A stretch of 64,000 nt of DNA from Sphaerothrix gracilis (lineage in GTDB: Bacteria; Cyanobacteriota; Cyanobacteriia; Phormidesmidales; Phormidesmidaceae), in contig NZ_JASATW010000010.1 in the NCBI RefSeq assembly GCF_030405905.1, positions 62,001 through 126,000 of the forward strand, written 5' to 3'. Both the position numbers and the translations under genes were made by a program. The notes beneath the pieces were generated by a model. The model did not search any database. It saw only the letters and a list, made by a program, of their open reading frames with translations, and was not told where the DNA came from. How positions within the stretch are numbered: the stretch's first letter is position 1; each line of letters starts with the position of its first letter. Below, one piece after another: positions 50,156-59,328 of the stretch.

Positions 50156-50536
50156 CTAAGGGGCAAAGTCATAGGGCGTTATTTCCAGCTTGCAGCCTCG
50201 CTCACCGTTGAGCGATCGCTTAATGGTGTTGACCGCTCGAAAAGCTTCTGCCCCCTGTTCATCAAGCTGATCGTTAAGACGCTCAGCAAACTCTGCGGTA
50301 CAGCTATCCCTACTTTGAGTCAGGGGGACGAGGTTGGCTTTAGCCGTCTGGATATCCCAAACGGCGATCGCTTTATGCACTTGAGTCCACTGCTGCTGCT
50401 GTTTATTAGAACGAGGCGGAAAAATAGATTCACCAATCAGCTTTTGACCAGCAAAAGCGAATCCGGCTAGCACAATGCCAGCCCCCACTAAAGCCGCAAT
50501 TCCGGCCTCGTAGCTAATCGTGGCAGCTTTCTCCAT
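50156..50536 (-). CDS. Hypothetical membrane protein (126 aa)
   Basis: I set the start at the ATG 50536 (MEKAATISYEAG) because it has a GAGAGAG ribosome site; a longer frame exists but would overlap trhO by 91 bases. The product has one membrane helix (AGIAALVGAGIVLAGFAFAGQKLIG, about 12-36) and a polar domain with two cysteines (SRDSCTAEF and GERGCKLEI). No family is recognised. It is last in the minus-strand run from 53.3 kb. Confidence 0.75.
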   Translation of the reverse strand: MEKAATISYEAGIAALVGAGIVLAGFAFAGQKLIGESIFPPRSNKQQQQWTQVHKAIAVWDIQTAKANLVPLTQSRDSCTAEFAERLNDQLDEQGAEAFRAVNTIKRSLNGERGCKLEITPYDFAP

Positions 50537-50601
50537 AGCGCTCTCTCTAGTTGCGACAATGCCTTTGGTTTGACAGCTTAACACGGAGCCTGGAACCTCA
50601 A

Positions 50602-51483
50602 TCAGGCTGATTGACCTGGAAAAGATTGAATTCTTTTTTGTCGCAGGCGATCGCGTCTTTCTGGCGTTGATTGTGCGTAGCAAGCCGGACAAGAAACGCC
50701 CGCTTCGTATTGAGGGGATGACTTGGCGGCTTGATCAAGGGGACGACCGCAGGCACGGCACATCTCGTAGCTGCCAGGGGCTAAACCGTGGCGGACAGCA
50801 ACCCGCTCATCAAAGACAAAGCATTCTCCTTGCCAAAAACTCTCTTCAGCAGGCACTTCCGCTAGGTATTTGAGGATGCCACCCTTCAGGTGGTAGACCT
50901 GCTCAAACCCCTGATTGAGCAGATAGGCTGAAGCTTTTTCACAGCGAATACCGCCTGTGCAGAACATCGCTACCCGCTTGTGCTTTTGAGGGTCGAGGCG
51001 CTGCTGTACATAGTCAGAAAACTGCCGGAAGGACTGAGTCTGTGGATTAATCGCGCTTTGAAACGTGCCAATGGAGACTTCATAGTCGTTGCGGGTATCG
51101 ATCACCAGAGTCTCAGGATCGCTAATGAGCTGATTCCAATCTTGCGGTTCAACGTAAGTACCCGCCTGCTGAGACGGATTGGCGGCAGGATTGCCGAAGG
51201 TGACGATCTCCTGCTTGCACTTCACTTTCAAGCGTTCAAACGGTGGCGCGGACGCCGTTGACGTTCTAGCCTCTAGATCAGCTAACCGCAAATCTTGCCG
51301 CAAAAAGGCTAAGACAGCTTCAATGCCCTGACGAGAGCCTGCAATAGTGGCATTAATCCCTTCTGCAGCCAGCAAAATCGTGCCTTTAATCTGATTGGCC
51401 TGGCTGATGTCTAGAAGCCCCCTCTGCAGGTCTGCATAATCAGGAAGCGCAACAAATTTGTAAAAAGTGGCAACAGTAGTCAT
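50602..51483 (-). CDS. trhO: tRNA uridine(34) hydroxylase (TrhO), rhodanese-like
   Basis: The 293 residues from the ATG at 51483 hold an N-terminal acylphosphatase-like part (ATFYKFVALPDYADLQRGLLD), then a rhodanese domain with the active-site Cys in MFCTGGIRCEKAS and an upstream VIDTRNDYE. A C-terminal part with CRACGRPL and CPACYAQ follows, a likely zinc site. TrhO makes 5-hydroxyuridine at tRNA position 34. It lies 30 bases after the HDAC-like gene. Confidence 0.94.
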   Translation of the reverse strand: MTTVATFYKFVALPDYADLQRGLLDISQANQIKGTILLAAEGINATIAGSRQGIEAVLAFLRQDLRLADLEARTSTASAPPFERLKVKCKQEIVTFGNPAANPSQQAGTYVEPQDWNQLISDPETLVIDTRNDYEVSIGTFQSAINPQTQSFRQFSDYVQQRLDPQKHKRVAMFCTGGIRCEKASAYLLNQGFEQVYHLKGGILKYLAEVPAEESFWQGECFVFDERVAVRHGLAPGSYEMCRACGRPLDQAAKSSPQYEAGVSCPACYAQSTPERRDRLRQKRIQSFPGQSA

Positions 51484-51513
51484 GAACTCTAAGCGCCAAC
51501 AGCAGGTCTTCAA

Positions 51514-52434
51514 CTATAGCCGATGCTGACGGTAAACGTGAGCGGCCGCTCGGTGCAGCATGGCGTGGCGGTTGACAAAAGCCGCCATATCTTCAGCGTA
51601 GCCGCCGCCAATGACGCTGGCAACCGGATACCCAGCCGCCAAACAGGTATTGAGCACATAGTACTCTCGCCGATAGAGGCCCCGATCGCTGAGAGCAAGC
51701 TTACCTAAGCGATCGCCCTTGTGGGTATCGGCTCCCGCATCAAACAAAACCAGATCAGGCCGTACCTGACTCAGCAAGTCTGGCAAAATAGCGGCTAGCT
51801 GCCCTAAATACTCATCGTCTTCCAACCCCTCTGCCAGGGGCAGGTCTAGATCGCTTTGCTGTTTGCGGCTAGGAAAATTGACTTCGCAATGCATAGAAAA
51901 GGTGAAGACGCTGGCGTCACCCTGAAAAATCTGCGCCGTACCATCCCCCTGATGCACGTCTAAATCTACAATCAGTACCTGTTTTACTAACCCCTGCTTC
52001 TGCAGAACGCGGGCTGCGATCGCCAAGTCGTTAAAAATGCAAAAACCAGAACCATAGTCTGGAAAGGCATGATGCGTACCGCCTGCCGTATTACAGGCTA
52101 GTCCCTGCTGCAGCGCTAGCTTAGCGGTCAGGATTGTGCCGCCTACGGCAGTACAGGTCCGCTGCACCAAGGCCGGACTCCAGGGCAATCCAATTCGGCG
52201 CTGAGCTTTTGGCGATAGCGTCCCCTGCCGATAAGCCTGGGTATAGGCGGCTGTATGCACCAGCTCAATCCAGTCAGGCGGCGGCGGCCCCGGCTGATAA
52301 ATCTGGTTTTTAGTCACCACTCCCTCAGCCAGTAGCTGCTCGCAGAGCAGGCCAAACTTGGCCATTGGAAACCGATGTTCGGTGGGCAAAGGAACTACAT
52401 AGTCGGGGTGATAGACAACGGGGGGAAAACTCAA
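51514..52434 (-). CDS. Histone deacetylase family protein
   Basis: The arginase/deacetylase fold is complete: NTAGGTHHAFPDYGSGFCIFND (catalytic His pair), VDLDVHQGDGT (zinc ligands Asp/His), FDAGADTHKGDRLG (Asp) and GGGYAEDM. Bacterial members act on acetylpolyamines, acetoin or other amides; the substrate here is unknown. I use a TTG at 52434, eight bases after the preceding stop. A TTG at 52482 would overlap the upstream gene by 41 bases. Confidence 0.9.
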   Translation of the reverse strand: MSFPPVVYHPDYVVPLPTEHRFPMAKFGLLCEQLLAEGVVTKNQIYQPGPPPPDWIELVHTAAYTQAYRQGTLSPKAQRRIGLPWSPALVQRTCTAVGGTILTAKLALQQGLACNTAGGTHHAFPDYGSGFCIFNDLAIAARVLQKQGLVKQVLIVDLDVHQGDGTAQIFQGDASVFTFSMHCEVNFPSRKQQSDLDLPLAEGLEDDEYLGQLAAILPDLLSQVRPDLVLFDAGADTHKGDRLGKLALSDRGLYRREYYVLNTCLAAGYPVASVIGGGYAEDMAAFVNRHAMLHRAAAHVYRQHRL

Positions 52435-52441
52435 GGGCAGC

Positions 52442-53251
52442 TCAGAGGAAAGAAGACAGCGATCGCTGCTGACGCATATCAAGCTGGTGAGCCAAGCTGC
52501 CTTCTGGCCAGTCTAGCGGATGATCTTCCTGTTCCGGCAGAACGGTCACGACGGAGCTAGCCGGGTAGGTGCTCGGCCCGGCGGCTGCCTGAGCTGGCGC
52601 AGATTGGGCTATCTGAGTAGGCGGCGTGAATTGAGGAGAGGGTTGTGCAGGCGCGGCTAAGGGCTGAGTCTCTGGCAGGGGGACCGAAAATGGTTTAAGC
52701 CGCTTAGGCCCTGCGGCAGGGACGGGCGGTTTAGGCGGAGTGGGTTGACGCTGGGAGCGGCGGGGCTGAGGTGCAGTGCTTTTAGAGACGGGACGCTGCA
52801 GCAGCCGGGACAAGACAAAACAGCCCGCGGCACAGGTGCCTACCAAGAACAGTAGTGACCACCCAGGCAGCTCTGCGGCTGAAGATTGAGCGGTGGCTGC
52901 GATCGCGCTGGTTGATGATGCAGCGGCAGACCCTGCAGGAGCGTCTGTGTCAGTGGCAGACGGCGATGGCTTTGAGTTCTGCGATTTGCTCGGCTGCTGA
53001 GTTGGGGGCGCAGTTACCTGGGACGAGCGATCAACGCCGGGATCCATCAGACCCCCAAAAGCCGAGACAGCAATCAGCACGGAGATGAGCCAGATACCCC
53101 CTAATAAAAACAGGGGATAGCGCAGCGCGAGCTGGCCTAAACGATGAATTCTGGTTGTATCAGAGGCACTCTCAGTCGTTGTCTTTACAGCCTCTGACGG
53201 AAACAGGTTGAGATTAGAATAGGTTGAGTCGTGACGCTGATTCTGTGTCAT
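52442..53251 (-). CDS. Hypothetical two-helix membrane protein, Pro/Ala/Gln-rich
   Basis: The 269 residues from the ATG at 53251 have two hydrophobic helices (YPLFLLGGIWLISVLIAVSAF, about 45-65; GWSLLFLVGTCAAGCFVLSRL, about 130-150) separated by a low-complexity Ser/Thr/Ala loop. A Pro-rich C-terminal half ends DMRQQRSLSSFL. No domain is recognised. A TTG 12 codons earlier is possible. It lies between the LysM/LytM gene and the HDAC-like gene on one strand. Confidence 0.75.
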   Translation of the reverse strand: MTQNQRHDSTYSNLNLFPSEAVKTTTESASDTTRIHRLGQLALRYPLFLLGGIWLISVLIAVSAFGGLMDPGVDRSSQVTAPPTQQPSKSQNSKPSPSATDTDAPAGSAAASSTSAIAATAQSSAAELPGWSLLFLVGTCAAGCFVLSRLLQRPVSKSTAPQPRRSQRQPTPPKPPVPAAGPKRLKPFSVPLPETQPLAAPAQPSPQFTPPTQIAQSAPAQAAAGPSTYPASSVVTVLPEQEDHPLDWPEGSLAHQLDMRQQRSLSSFL

Positions 53252-53331
53252 AACATTTTCTAGGCCCAGCAGCGCTGCCACAGACAACGGCTACAAAAAT
53301 TGTAGGCGCTTCTGCTAAAAGCGGCACATTT

Positions 53332-54252
53332 TTATTGCCGTAGATCAACCAATGAGAGGTAACGGCTAGGATCTTGGGCCACCCAGCCCGACTGGGAATT
53401 TAGGCGAACTTCAAAGTACAGATAAGAAGTCTCATTGGCTACCTCAGCTGCGGCAATAGTAGCAATTTCATCTCCCTGGCGAATCTGCTGGCCGACAGAG
53501 ACTGAAAGCGTATTGAGGTGGGCGTAACGGGTCTGCAGACCTTGGCGGTGATTGATGACCACCAGATTGCCGTAGCTTGGCTGCTGACCCACGAAAGCAA
53601 CAACGCCATCTCCTACCGCGAGGACAGGGGTATCCGGGGCCGCCGCGAGGGCAATACCGTTGCTAAAAGCCAGCTTTTCCCGGTTGGCGTCAGGCTGCCA
53701 GCCGTAGTTCATGATTAGGGCTGCCTGACTGGGGAGAGGATAACCGCGTAAATCATGATTTGGGCTAGGGGCTCTTGCTGCAGAACTGGTTGTCGCGAGT
53801 CCCGGAAACCAGTTGATCCCTGGCACAAAAATAGTTGGGGGCACTTGAGCCTGGCAGCCATTGACCTCAAACAGCACATCGGCGCGGACTCCATAGGCTG
53901 CAGCCACGTCCTGCCAGGTTTGACCAGCGGCGACCTGCACCTGAATGCCGTTGAAAGGCGGAATCAAAATATCGGTGCCAGGGGTCAAGCCGCCCTGGCG
54001 CAACGCCGGATTTAAGCCCAGGAGGGTCGCAGGAACTAAGTTGTACTGCTGGGCAATACTTTCTAGGGTGTCGTCCGCAACAACGCGGTGACGCTCAAAT
54101 CGCTCAGTTGCCGGGGGACGGCACAAGGAGGCGCTACTTTGGGCGATCGCTGGGATTACCCAAAGCGGGCCAGCCAGCAGCAGGCCAGCCATTATGAAAA
54201 CCCATCGGCGATAACTTCTAGGGGTAGGAACAGCTAATCTCAAAATTTGCAC
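53332..54252 (-). CDS. LysM plus degenerate M23 (LytM) protein
   Basis: The 306 residues start with a signal or anchor helix (WVFIMAGLLLAGPLWVIPAIA, about 17-37). Two LysM-like peptidoglycan-binding repeats follow (HRVVADDTLESIAQQYNLVPATLLGLNP, about 55-100; VAAGQTWQDVAAAYGVRADVLFEVN, about 107-131), then an M23 domain (about 180-300). The zinc ligands are mostly lost: Ser197 and Ala201 replace HxxxD, and Tyr277/Tyr279 replace HxH; only His245 in YAHL remains. It is therefore probably a non-enzymatic activator of amidases, like EnvC or NlpD. Confidence 0.88.
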   Translation of the reverse strand: MQILRLAVPTPRSYRRWVFIMAGLLLAGPLWVIPAIAQSSASLCRPPATERFERHRVVADDTLESIAQQYNLVPATLLGLNPALRQGGLTPGTDILIPPFNGIQVQVAAGQTWQDVAAAYGVRADVLFEVNGCQAQVPPTIFVPGINWFPGLATTSSAARAPSPNHDLRGYPLPSQAALIMNYGWQPDANREKLAFSNGIALAAAPDTPVLAVGDGVVAFVGQQPSYGNLVVINHRQGLQTRYAHLNTLSVSVGQQIRQGDEIATIAAAEVANETSYLYFEVRLNSQSGWVAQDPSRYLSLVDLRQ

Positions 54253-54471
54253 AGGTCTATCAGTGAATTGAAAACGTTTGCTCCTCTACAATGATCTAAG
54301 CGTGCTCTTAAAGATTCATCCACTGAATCTGGCTTTCCGCACAATTGAACGGCTGTTTCTCAATGAAGACGCAGGGGAAGCAAAATTGTTCAAGCCGATT
54401 CGCTACAGTAAAGATGAGCGCTGCTAAACAGGCGTCTATATAGAGTTGCTCTTTTGCCATAGGGAATTGAC

Positions 54472-55707
54472 ATGAGTTTCTCATTTCAACGGTTGGGACT
54501 GTATACCGTCCTTTTGGGGGTAGGCTGCGGAGTTGGTTTTGCAGGGCACTACTACCTAGCGCAGGAGGCTGGGCCAGAGCAATCTGCTGGTAACTCTTCG
54601 GGGACAGTTTCTGCAGCGCTGCAGACGCCTTTGGAGACGGCGGTTCAGGCAGCAGTTCCGTTAGTTCCCGCTCAGAGCGATCCTAACTTTATTGCTGAGG
54701 CCGTAGAAAAAATTGGCCCTGCTGTTGTGCGTATTGATGCGGCTCGTCCGGTCACTGATGAGCTATCGGGTGCGTTTCAGCATCCCCTCTTTAAGCGATT
54801 TTTTGGCGATGACATGCCGCCACCGTCGTCTTTACCAGAGCGAATCGAGCAGGGAACGGGGTCGGGCTTTATCCTAGATGCTAACGGCAAGATCATCACC
54901 AATGCTCACGTTGTCGATGGGGCGACAGAAGTCACTGTCACGCTCAAGGACGGTCGTACTTTTGAGGGGGAGGTGATTGGCACCGATTCAGTTACCGATG
55001 TGGCCGTGATTAAAATTGAGGCGACCGATCTGCCAAAAGTCACGCTGGGCAGTACTGAGGATTTGGTGCCAGGGCAGTGGGCGATCGCGATTGGCAATCC
55101 CTTAGGCTTAGACAACACGGTGACGGCGGGCATCATTAGCGCCATTGGCCGCAGTAGCTACCAGGTAGGGGTTCCCGGTAAGCGGGTGCAGTTCATCCAA
55201 ACCGATGCGGCGATCAATCCGGGTAACTCCGGCGGGCCACTGCTCAACGATCGCGGTCAGGTCATTGGCATCAACACGGCGATTCGGGCCAATGCTCAGG
55301 GCTTAGGCTTTGCGATTCCCATTGAGACCGCCAAGCGGATCGCCGATGAGCTATTTAATACAGGTGAAGTCCAGCATCCCTATTTGGGCGTACAGATGGT
55401 CAACCTTACGCCGGAGATGCGGCAGCGCATCAACGAAGACCCAGAACTGGGAATAGAGGTAAACCAGGACGAAGGGGTAATTATTGTCCGCGTCATGGAG
55501 GGTACACCGGCCGAGGCGGCAGGACTCAGGCGAGGCGATATCATTAAGCAGGTTAACCAGCAGCCGGTCAGTAACGCGGCTGAGGTACAGGCTCAGGTTG
55601 AGGCCAGCGAAATTGGCAAAACCCTCTCTGTAGAAATTGATCGCGCGGGCGAAGAAGAGACGATTGAAGTTAAGCCGACTTCACTGCCTCAAGACCTGCG
55701 AGATTAA
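54472..55707 (+). CDS. Deg/HtrA-type periplasmic serine protease
   Basis: The 411 residues include an N-terminal signal or anchor helix (LGLYTVLLGVGCGVGFAGHYYLA, about 8-30), a chymotrypsin fold with the triad His146 (TNAHVV), Asp176 (TDVAV) and Ser253 (GNSGGP), and one PDZ domain (about 305-405: LGVQMVNLTPEM, GLRRGDIIKQVNQQPV). One PDZ fits cyanobacterial HhoA, HhoB and HtrA; I cannot say which. It degrades or refolds damaged envelope proteins. It is divergent from the LysM gene. Confidence 0.95.
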   Translation: MSFSFQRLGLYTVLLGVGCGVGFAGHYYLAQEAGPEQSAGNSSGTVSAALQTPLETAVQAAVPLVPAQSDPNFIAEAVEKIGPAVVRIDAARPVTDELSGAFQHPLFKRFFGDDMPPPSSLPERIEQGTGSGFILDANGKIITNAHVVDGATEVTVTLKDGRTFEGEVIGTDSVTDVAVIKIEATDLPKVTLGSTEDLVPGQWAIAIGNPLGLDNTVTAGIISAIGRSSYQVGVPGKRVQFIQTDAAINPGNSGGPLLNDRGQVIGINTAIRANAQGLGFAIPIETAKRIADELFNTGEVQHPYLGVQMVNLTPEMRQRINEDPELGIEVNQDEGVIIVRVMEGTPAEAAGLRRGDIIKQVNQQPVSNAAEVQAQVEASEIGKTLSVEIDRAGEEETIEVKPTSLPQDLRD

Positions 55708-55714
55708 AGCTTGA

Positions 55715-56065
55715 CTAATCGTTTTCAAACTCACCAATAGATAGAGAAGAGGCTAGGCTTTCCTCTAGCTCCATGCGCTGCTCCATCTGGCGGAGAAAAT
55801 AGCCGGTCATCATGGCTGAGGCCAATAGCCCTGCCAGGTTTTCCCGATCGGTAGTTACCTGAACGTTGAAGCCATCGGCTGGCAAAACGCCCACCAAGCC
55901 CTGAACATTCTGAGAAATAATTTGCTTGATTTCTGAGCTGACCGACTGCGCCACCCGGGTTAAAACTTCCGGTGACTGATGTTGAAGATACTTCAACAGT
56001 TGATTAGCCTGGGCGCTTTCGGCGTTGACGCTCATGAAATCGGCGTTTTCAGGGTTGAAGACCAT
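55715..56065 (-). CDS. DUF760 protein
   Basis: The 116 residues match DUF760: QLLKYLQHQSPEVLTRVAQSVSSEIKQIISQNVQGLVGVLP, then LASAMMTGYFLRQMEQRMELEESL. The family is found in cyanobacteria and chloroplasts; plant members have been linked to proteolytic turnover of plastid proteins. The function here is unknown. It ends eight bases from the converging Deg gene. Confidence 0.88.
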   Translation of the reverse strand: MVFNPENADFMSVNAESAQANQLLKYLQHQSPEVLTRVAQSVSSEIKQIISQNVQGLVGVLPADGFNVQVTTDRENLAGLLASAMMTGYFLRQMEQRMELEESLASSLSIGEFEND

Positions 56066-56260
56066 AGAAACTTAGGTTAACTTCCTTTTCTACCTTAGAT
56101 CCGATGCGGGGTTTTGATCCACTTTTCAGCTAAAAACCTGTCGAGGGCAATGGCTGCTTTTTTCAGGGTGGGTCAAAATCCGGCAGACGTTTGCCCATGT
56201 CTTTGGAGATTAATCATAGCTTAATCATTTAGTGAGGGCGGGGTGAAGTGTGACAGATCC

Positions 56261-56800
56261 TCAGGAGTCTGGTGGCTCACCTGCCTCAATCGGCTCATCG
56301 TCTGACGGATCGGACAGCGGATTTCGCGGCTGAATTTGGGGTAGCTGATCAATTTCAAAGTAGCGATAAAACTTATCGGTCACCTGTAGCCAGAAAGAAC
56401 GTCCATCTGTCTGACGACGTTTACGCACTAGGCCTAGCTCCACTAAGTCGGACACTTGCTGATAGATCCCCGACCCCCTGAGATCGACCAGATCGGTCTG
56501 ACTTAGCGGCCCCTTGAGCGCGATCGCGGCTAGAGTTCTCAGCGCCCCGACCCCAATGTCGAGCGGAATTAAGGTATCTACCAAGTACTTGAAGCTTTGC
56601 CGGAGCTGGAGACTGTAGCCCGATTGGGTTTCGGTAATTTCTAAGGCGCTATCGCGGTGAGCATAGTCTGTGATCAGCTCAATTAGTCCTTCCTCAGCTT
56701 CACCTTTTTCGCAGCCAGCATATTCGGCAATCTGAGGGACTGAGAGGGGCTGGCCTTTGAGATAGAGAATGGCTTCAATTTTGCTAGCAAGCCGGGACAT
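56261..56800 (-). CDS. scpB: SMC-Scp complex subunit ScpB
   Basis: The 179 residues hold two winged-helix domains: LASKIEAILYLKGQPLSVPQIAEYAG (about 4-30) and LRTLAAIALKGPLSQTDLVDLRGSGIYQQVSDLVELGLVRKRR (about 87-130). Both fit ScpB, which with ScpA bridges SMC for chromosome segregation. The C-terminal tail is acidic. scpA is not adjacent. Confidence 0.94.
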   Translation of the reverse strand: MSRLASKIEAILYLKGQPLSVPQIAEYAGCEKGEAEEGLIELITDYAHRDSALEITETQSGYSLQLRQSFKYLVDTLIPLDIGVGALRTLAAIALKGPLSQTDLVDLRGSGIYQQVSDLVELGLVRKRRQTDGRSFWLQVTDKFYRYFEIDQLPQIQPRNPLSDPSDDEPIEAGEPPDS

Positions 56801-56884
56801 AGCGCCAAGATATTAAATTGAGTGAGTAAGACTTTCAGGGCTTACGCACTTGACGAGGTTTTAACTAACTGCAAGATCCCCCCG

Positions 56885-56932
56885 GCTGTCGCCGCCCCCC
56901 TTATTGATGATAAGGACAGGGGGAAGCTTATC
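56885..56932. repeat. C-rich hairpin repeat remnant
   Basis: A stretch of C-runs (CCCCCCGGCTGTCGCCGCCCCCCTTAT...ATAAGGACAGGGGG) folds through CCTTAT/ATAAGG. It resembles the dispersed repeats with CCCCCTTAAT...GGGGG that occur between cyanobacterial genes. It lies between scpB and the ABC gene and could also end transcription of the latter. Confidence 0.4.
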
Positions 56933-56985
56933 ACTACCCCTAGTGTCTTGAATTTTGAACGGCGTAACTTCTAACTTTATCAGAG

Positions 56986-57840
56986 CTAGTCCAGGTTATG
57001 GCCGGTTAGCTCTACAAAGATATCTTCTAAGTTAGACGCTCTGGCCATCATGTCAGTCTTATCTTCCTGCTGGTTGAGGTGCTGGTTAGCGGCCTCCAGC
57101 GTGGCAAAAAACTGATACCGCCAGCGATCGCCCTCTTTTTTCATCACAATGCCCTGGCCGTGGCGGTGACGCAGTTCGCTGAGGGTACCCGTTTCAATTA
57201 GACAACCACTGTCCATAATGCTGATGCGATCGCAGAGATACTCGACCTCTTCCATGTAGTGAGTAGTCAGCAATAGGGTCATACCCTGCTGGCTATTTAG
57301 CCCTTTAATAATTTCCCAGAGTCGCCTGCGGGCTTGCGGATCTAGCCCCACAGTCGGCTCATCCAAAAACAGGATTTTAGGCTGGTGCAGCAGCGCCCGC
57401 GCAATCTGGAGGCGACGCTTCATGCCGCCAGAAAGGGTTTTGACCTTACTATCGCGGCGATCGCTCAGTTCAACATAGTCCAGCCACTGCCGGATCCCCT
57501 GACGACGCTGAGCATTGGGAATATGGTGCATACGTCCGTGAAACTCCATATTCTCCCAAACCGAGAGATCGCCATCGACGCTGGTTTGCTGTAAAACCAC
57601 CCCAATCTGCCGCCGCACTTCTTGAGGCTGCCGGCAGACATCATAACCTGCTACCACCACATCCCCCTGCGTCGGCTGCGTTAGGGTTGTTAACATACGA
57701 AGCGTAGTCGATTTCCCAGCACCGTTGGGGCCTAGCAGACCAAAAATTTCGCCGGAATGAATGGTCAGTGACAAATCATTCACTACGTGAATATTGTTGT
57801 AGACCTTGTGCACATTTTGCAGTGAAACAGCGGCGACCAT
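56986..57840 (-). CDS. ABC transporter ATP-binding protein (DrrA/CcmA type)
   Basis: The 284 residues have all nucleotide-binding motifs: Walker A GPNGAGKST, Q-loop VVLQQTS, signature LSGGMKRRLQIARALL, Walker B ILFLDEPTVGLD and the switch TTHYMEEVEYL. It belongs to the ABC-2 drug or polysaccharide export class, which pairs with a separate permease. No permease gene lies next to it in this window. The C-terminal part (about 235-284) resembles the DrrA tail. Confidence 0.94.
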   Translation of the reverse strand: MVAAVSLQNVHKVYNNIHVVNDLSLTIHSGEIFGLLGPNGAGKSTTLRMLTTLTQPTQGDVVVAGYDVCRQPQEVRRQIGVVLQQTSVDGDLSVWENMEFHGRMHHIPNAQRRQGIRQWLDYVELSDRRDSKVKTLSGGMKRRLQIARALLHQPKILFLDEPTVGLDPQARRRLWEIIKGLNSQQGMTLLLTTHYMEEVEYLCDRISIMDSGCLIETGTLSELRHRHGQGIVMKKEGDRWRYQFFATLEAANQHLNQQEDKTDMMARASNLEDIFVELTGHNLD

Positions 57841-57939
57841 AGCAGTTTTGATGTAGCAGTCCTTCGATCAGAGCATAAATTTGAGGTCTTTTTCAGCTAG
57901 CTTGCCTTGACGCCGCCAAAACCGTGACCGCAAACGGAC

Positions 57940-58245
57940 ATGAGAGCCAGGATTAACAACCAAGTTATTTATCTACATCAGGATGATGTGCCGCAGTACA
58001 GCCGCCAAGGGGGTGTTGTTCGCAATACTTATTTTTGGGCGCTGCGCTCCATTGCCGATCGAGCCTATCGGGGTAAAGACTGGGAATACGAGGAGCAGGT
58101 CTGGATTGCCCTAGTGCGTATGCTGACTTCGTTTACTGAGTCGGGCTATTTGGGCTACCGAGAAACCACTTTAGAATTTCCGCCTGACGCTGAGATTCCA
58201 GCCGCCTTGCGAACAGTCTCAACCTGGCAAAGTTCAGCCTCGTGA
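57940..58245 (+). CDS. Hypothetical protein (101 aa)
   Basis: I recognise no family. It is soluble, with aromatic and charged residues evenly mixed (VVRNTYFWALRSIADRAYRGKDWEYEEQVWIALVRML), which suggests a folded helical protein. It is divergent from the ABC gene with only 99 bases between, and it converges on the hli gene. The ribosome site is poor. Confidence 0.7.
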   Translation: MRARINNQVIYLHQDDVPQYSRQGGVVRNTYFWALRSIADRAYRGKDWEYEEQVWIALVRMLTSFTESGYLGYRETTLEFPPDAEIPAALRTVSTWQSSAS

Positions 58246-58267
58246 CCTGGCTCCGGATTGGCTTAAA

Positions 58268-58293
58268 CAAAAAAGGTGAGCATTGCCCACCTT
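58268..58293 (-). terminator. Terminator of the second hli gene
   Basis: AAGGTGAGC (58273-58281) pairs with GCCCACCTT (58285-58293) over a three-base loop with one mismatch. On the minus strand a run of T residues follows (58268-58272). It lies about 110 bases beyond the hli stop. Confidence 0.75.
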
Positions 58294-58401
58294 GAACGTT
58301 AGCCTTAACTTGAAAAATGAGCGCGCCTAAAACACGCTCATACATAGGCAGGATGACGCCGCTGGACACTAAGCGAAACCAGCAGCGCTTATCTGCTGAA
58401 G

Positions 58402-58542
58402 CTACATCAAGCCAATCTGAGACAAAATACCTTGACCCGTAATCAGCTCAGTGATGATGCCGATGGTGAAGCCTAGCATTGCTAGACGACCGTTCCAGTT
58501 TTCGGCAAAGCGAGTAAAACCAAACTTTTGCTGTTCTTCCAT
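58402..58542 (-). CDS. High-light-inducible protein (Hlip/Scp), 46 aa
   Basis: From the ATG at 58542, with an AGAGG ribosome site eight bases upstream, the product has 46 residues: FGFTRFAENWNGRLAMLGF and then TIGIITELITGQGIL. It bears the ExxN-R chlorophyll ligand signature (ENWNGR). A longer frame from a TTG at 58584 lacks a ribosome site. It is the second hli gene of the window, 20 kb from the first, and also has its own terminator. Confidence 0.94.
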   Translation of the reverse strand: MEEQQKFGFTRFAENWNGRLAMLGFTIGIITELITGQGILSQIGLM

Positions 58543-58734
58543 GACTGTGACCTCTGTTACTTCATTCGCTCGGACTTCAGTCAAGTCCTTGTAAATAAAT
58601 CGTAACTAAAATTTTTTGAAGACGCAATCAGTCTGCAGCAAGATGGATCCTGAGAAAAATGGATTAAGGGCTAGGGGCAATAGGCAGCTTACTGCTAGCC
58701 ACAGCAGTTTGTCTGGTAAATAATTGGCTAGATC

Positions 58735-59328
58735 TTAGTTTTGCAGGGCCTGATCGCCTTGGGAGGCGATCGCTGCAGACTGCTCTCTTTCTTTGTCTAA
58801 ACGGCGCTTCTTGGCATAGAGCTGAATCGTCGCCAGCATTAGAACAATCAGTCCGAAGATCAGCCAGGGGGCCACACTGGTTGGAAAACTATTTTTAAAG
58901 ACAGCCAGCATCACAATCAGCACCAGCAGCAGGGTGGGCGCTTCGTTCAGGCCCCTAAGCTGTTGCCCAGACCAGCGGCACTCGCCGCGTTCAAGCTGCT
59001 TCATTAAGCGGCCGCAGTAGAAATGGTAGATCAGCAGCAGGCCCACGAGTCCCAGCTTGGCATGGAGCCAACCGTCATGCAGCAGGGCTGGCTGCAGCAC
59101 CAGCATTCCTACCGCCATAGCAACCGTTACAACCATGCCGGGCATGGTGATGATGTGGTACAGCCGCTTTTCCATGAGCTGATACTGCTGCTTGAGGATG
59201 CTTTGGGCTGGTTCAGGTTCGGCTTCGGCCTCAACGTGATAAATGAAGAGACGGACTAGATAGAACAGCCCAGCGAACCAAACGACAACGCCAATGAGAT
59301 GAAACGCCTTAAACCAGTAGTAAGCCAT
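58735..59328 (-). CDS. hemJ: Protoporphyrinogen IX oxidase HemJ
   Basis: The 197 residues from the ATG at 59328 form a small membrane protein with about four to five helices: YYWFKAFHLIGVVVWFAGLFYLVRLF with the conserved His, RLYHIITMPGM, HAKLGLVGLLLIYHFYCGRLM and RGLNEAPTLLLVLIV. HemJ oxidises protoporphyrinogen IX to protoporphyrin IX in haem and chlorophyll synthesis and replaces HemY/HemG in many cyanobacteria. It is monocistronic. Confidence 0.95.
   Translation of the reverse strand: MAYYWFKAFHLIGVVVWFAGLFYLVRLFIYHVEAEAEPEPAQSILKQQYQLMEKRLYHIITMPGMVVTVAMAVGMLVLQPALLHDGWLHAKLGLVGLLLIYHFYCGRLMKQLERGECRWSGQQLRGLNEAPTLLLVLIVMLAVFKNSFPTSVAPWLIFGLIVLMLATIQLYAKKRRLDKEREQSAAIASQGDQALQN

Noticed and set aside
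53252..53287. Upstream TTG start for the two-helix membrane protein
   Set aside because: No ribosome site precedes it; the ATG at 53251 is preferred.
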